Both the position numbers and the translations under genes were made by a program. A stretch of 64,000 nucleotides of DNA, taken from the NCBI RefSeq assembly GCF_031846345.1, contig NZ_JAVRHX010000001.1, positions 806,001-870,000 on the forward strand, read 5' to 3'. The DNA is from Glaciecola petra. GTDB taxonomy: Bacteria; Pseudomonadota; Gammaproteobacteria; Enterobacterales; Alteromonadaceae. Under the pieces are notes generated by a model. It saw nothing but the letters and a program-made list of their open reading frames with translations, was not told the origin of the DNA and ran no database searches. Shown here piece after piece: positions 63,454 to 64,000 of the stretch (position 1 is the first letter of the stretch; every line of letters starts with the position of its first letter).

Positions 63454-64000
63454 CTAATTTGACTGACCTTTATACCTAATAATCAAGGCGATGAAAAACA
63501 ACATCGCAGTCACTATCCAAACAGGTAAATCTCCAAATTTTCTATAAGGTGTAAAGCCTTCCGAAAAATGGAGGGTACTTGTTAATACCCCACTTTCAAA
63601 TTGAGGCAAACTTGCTGTTATTTGACCATAACTATTTATCGTGCCAGTTACACCGTTATTAGTTGCACGTAATAATGGAAGACCAAATTCTCTAGCTCTA
63701 ACTTGCGCAATTTGCATATGTTGATGGGGGCCATGAGAATCGCCAAACCACGCGTCGTTACTGACGGTAATTATTGCATTTGTATGGGGTTGCAAGTTTG
63801 CTCGAATTTGCTTTGGAAAAGCAATTTCGAAACATATCGCGGGAGCAAAATAGGTCTCATTAACTAATAAATTATCTTGTACATACTCTCCACGCGTGAA
63901 AGAAGACATGGGTAAATCAAAAATTGGCGCTAATGGTCTAAGTAAGTCTTCAAAAGGTACAAATTCACCTATTGGCAATAAGTGATGTTTTGCAAAACGT
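63454..64000 (-). CDS. lnt: Apolipoprotein N-acyltransferase, C-terminal part (cut by window edge)
   Basis: The frame runs past the end of the window, so about 182 C-terminal residues are seen. They contain the nitrilase-fold active site: a Lys in RFAKHHLLPIGEFVPFE, the catalytic Cys in APAICFEIAFP, and the NDAWFGDSHGPHQHMQIAQVRA segment. A last membrane helix ends the protein. Lnt adds the third acyl chain to lipoproteins in the inner membrane, serving the several lipoproteins in this window. An internal ATG at 63978 is not the start. Confidence 0.93.
   Translation of the reverse strand, partial: RFAKHHLLPIGEFVPFEDLLRPLAPIFDLPMSSFTRGEYVQDNLLVNETYFAPAICFEIAFPKQIRANLQPHTNAIITVSNDAWFGDSHGPHQHMQIAQVRAREFGLPLLRATNNGVTGTINSYGQITASLPQFESGVLTSTLHFSEGFTPYRKFGDLPVWIVTAMLFFIALIIRYKGQSN

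Overview
This 64 kb window is an ordinary chromosomal stretch of a low-GC, AT-rich gammaproteobacterium. Gene content and order (yoaA-tsaB-slp-rnd-ycgL-ycgN; dsbB/fadR; epmC-yfcL-mnmC/fabB; pdxB-asd-fimV; bamE-recN-nadK-grpE-dnaK-dnaJ-dapB-carAB-greA; lnt) point to a marine member of the Alteromonadales, probably close to Glaciecola, Paraglaciecola or Alteromonas. The genus is an inference from synteny and protein style, not from a marker gene. There is no rRNA, tRNA, CRISPR array, prophage or insertion sequence.

Layout. 0-11.7 kb: end of a DUF3025 gene, a YIP1 membrane protein, a NatA/NatB-type ABC exporter, the YoaA helicase, TsaB, an Slp lipoprotein, a hydrolase, RNase D, YcgL, YcgN and a PLP trans-sulfuration enzyme. 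11.8-17.9 kb: a small lipoprotein, DUF5062, DsbB, then FadR and FadH (fatty-acid control and unsaturated fatty-acid beta-oxidation), and a retropepsin-like protease overlapping a thioesterase. 18-26 kb: EpmC, a second NAD-kinase-fold protein, YfcL, three tandem FlgO-domain lipoproteins, MnmC and FabB. 26-39 kb: class II aldolase, PdxB, Asd, the polar hub FimV/HubP translationally coupled to a 1362-residue propeller-GGDEF-EAL sensor, an Aer-like chemoreceptor with a sigma-28 promoter, and an NhaC antiporter. 39-51 kb: BamE, RecN (LexA box), NadK, a 3-hydroxybutyrate module, then GrpE, DnaK (sigma-32 promoters) and DnaJ. 51-55 kb: a 16-repeat secreted protein, cytochrome c', alcohol dehydrogenase and cytochrome b. 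55-64 kb: DapB, CarA, CarB, GreA, a SulP transporter and the C-terminal half of Lnt.

The most unusual material lies in two accessory inserts within the nadK-grpE-dnaK-dnaJ-dapB-carAB block. The first (42.6-46.4 kb, minus strand) is an operon of a GntP permease, an alpha/beta hydrolase, a polyhydroxyalkanoate depolymerase remnant and 3-hydroxybutyrate dehydrogenase. The hydrolase has a complete signal peptide encoded just upstream but out of frame by one base in an A7 run. The depolymerase keeps its nucleophile elbow joined directly to its C-terminal region, with the middle deleted. This looks like a pathway for using external PHB that is losing its secreted parts while keeping uptake and oxidation of the monomer. 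The second insert (51.3-55.3 kb) carries the repeat protein and the cytochrome/ADH set.

Regulatory sites readable in the sequence include a FadR box over the fadR promoter, a FadR half-site ahead of fabB, a LexA box ahead of recN, sigma-32 promoters ahead of grpE and dnaK, a sigma-28 promoter ahead of the chemoreceptor gene, and several intrinsic terminators.
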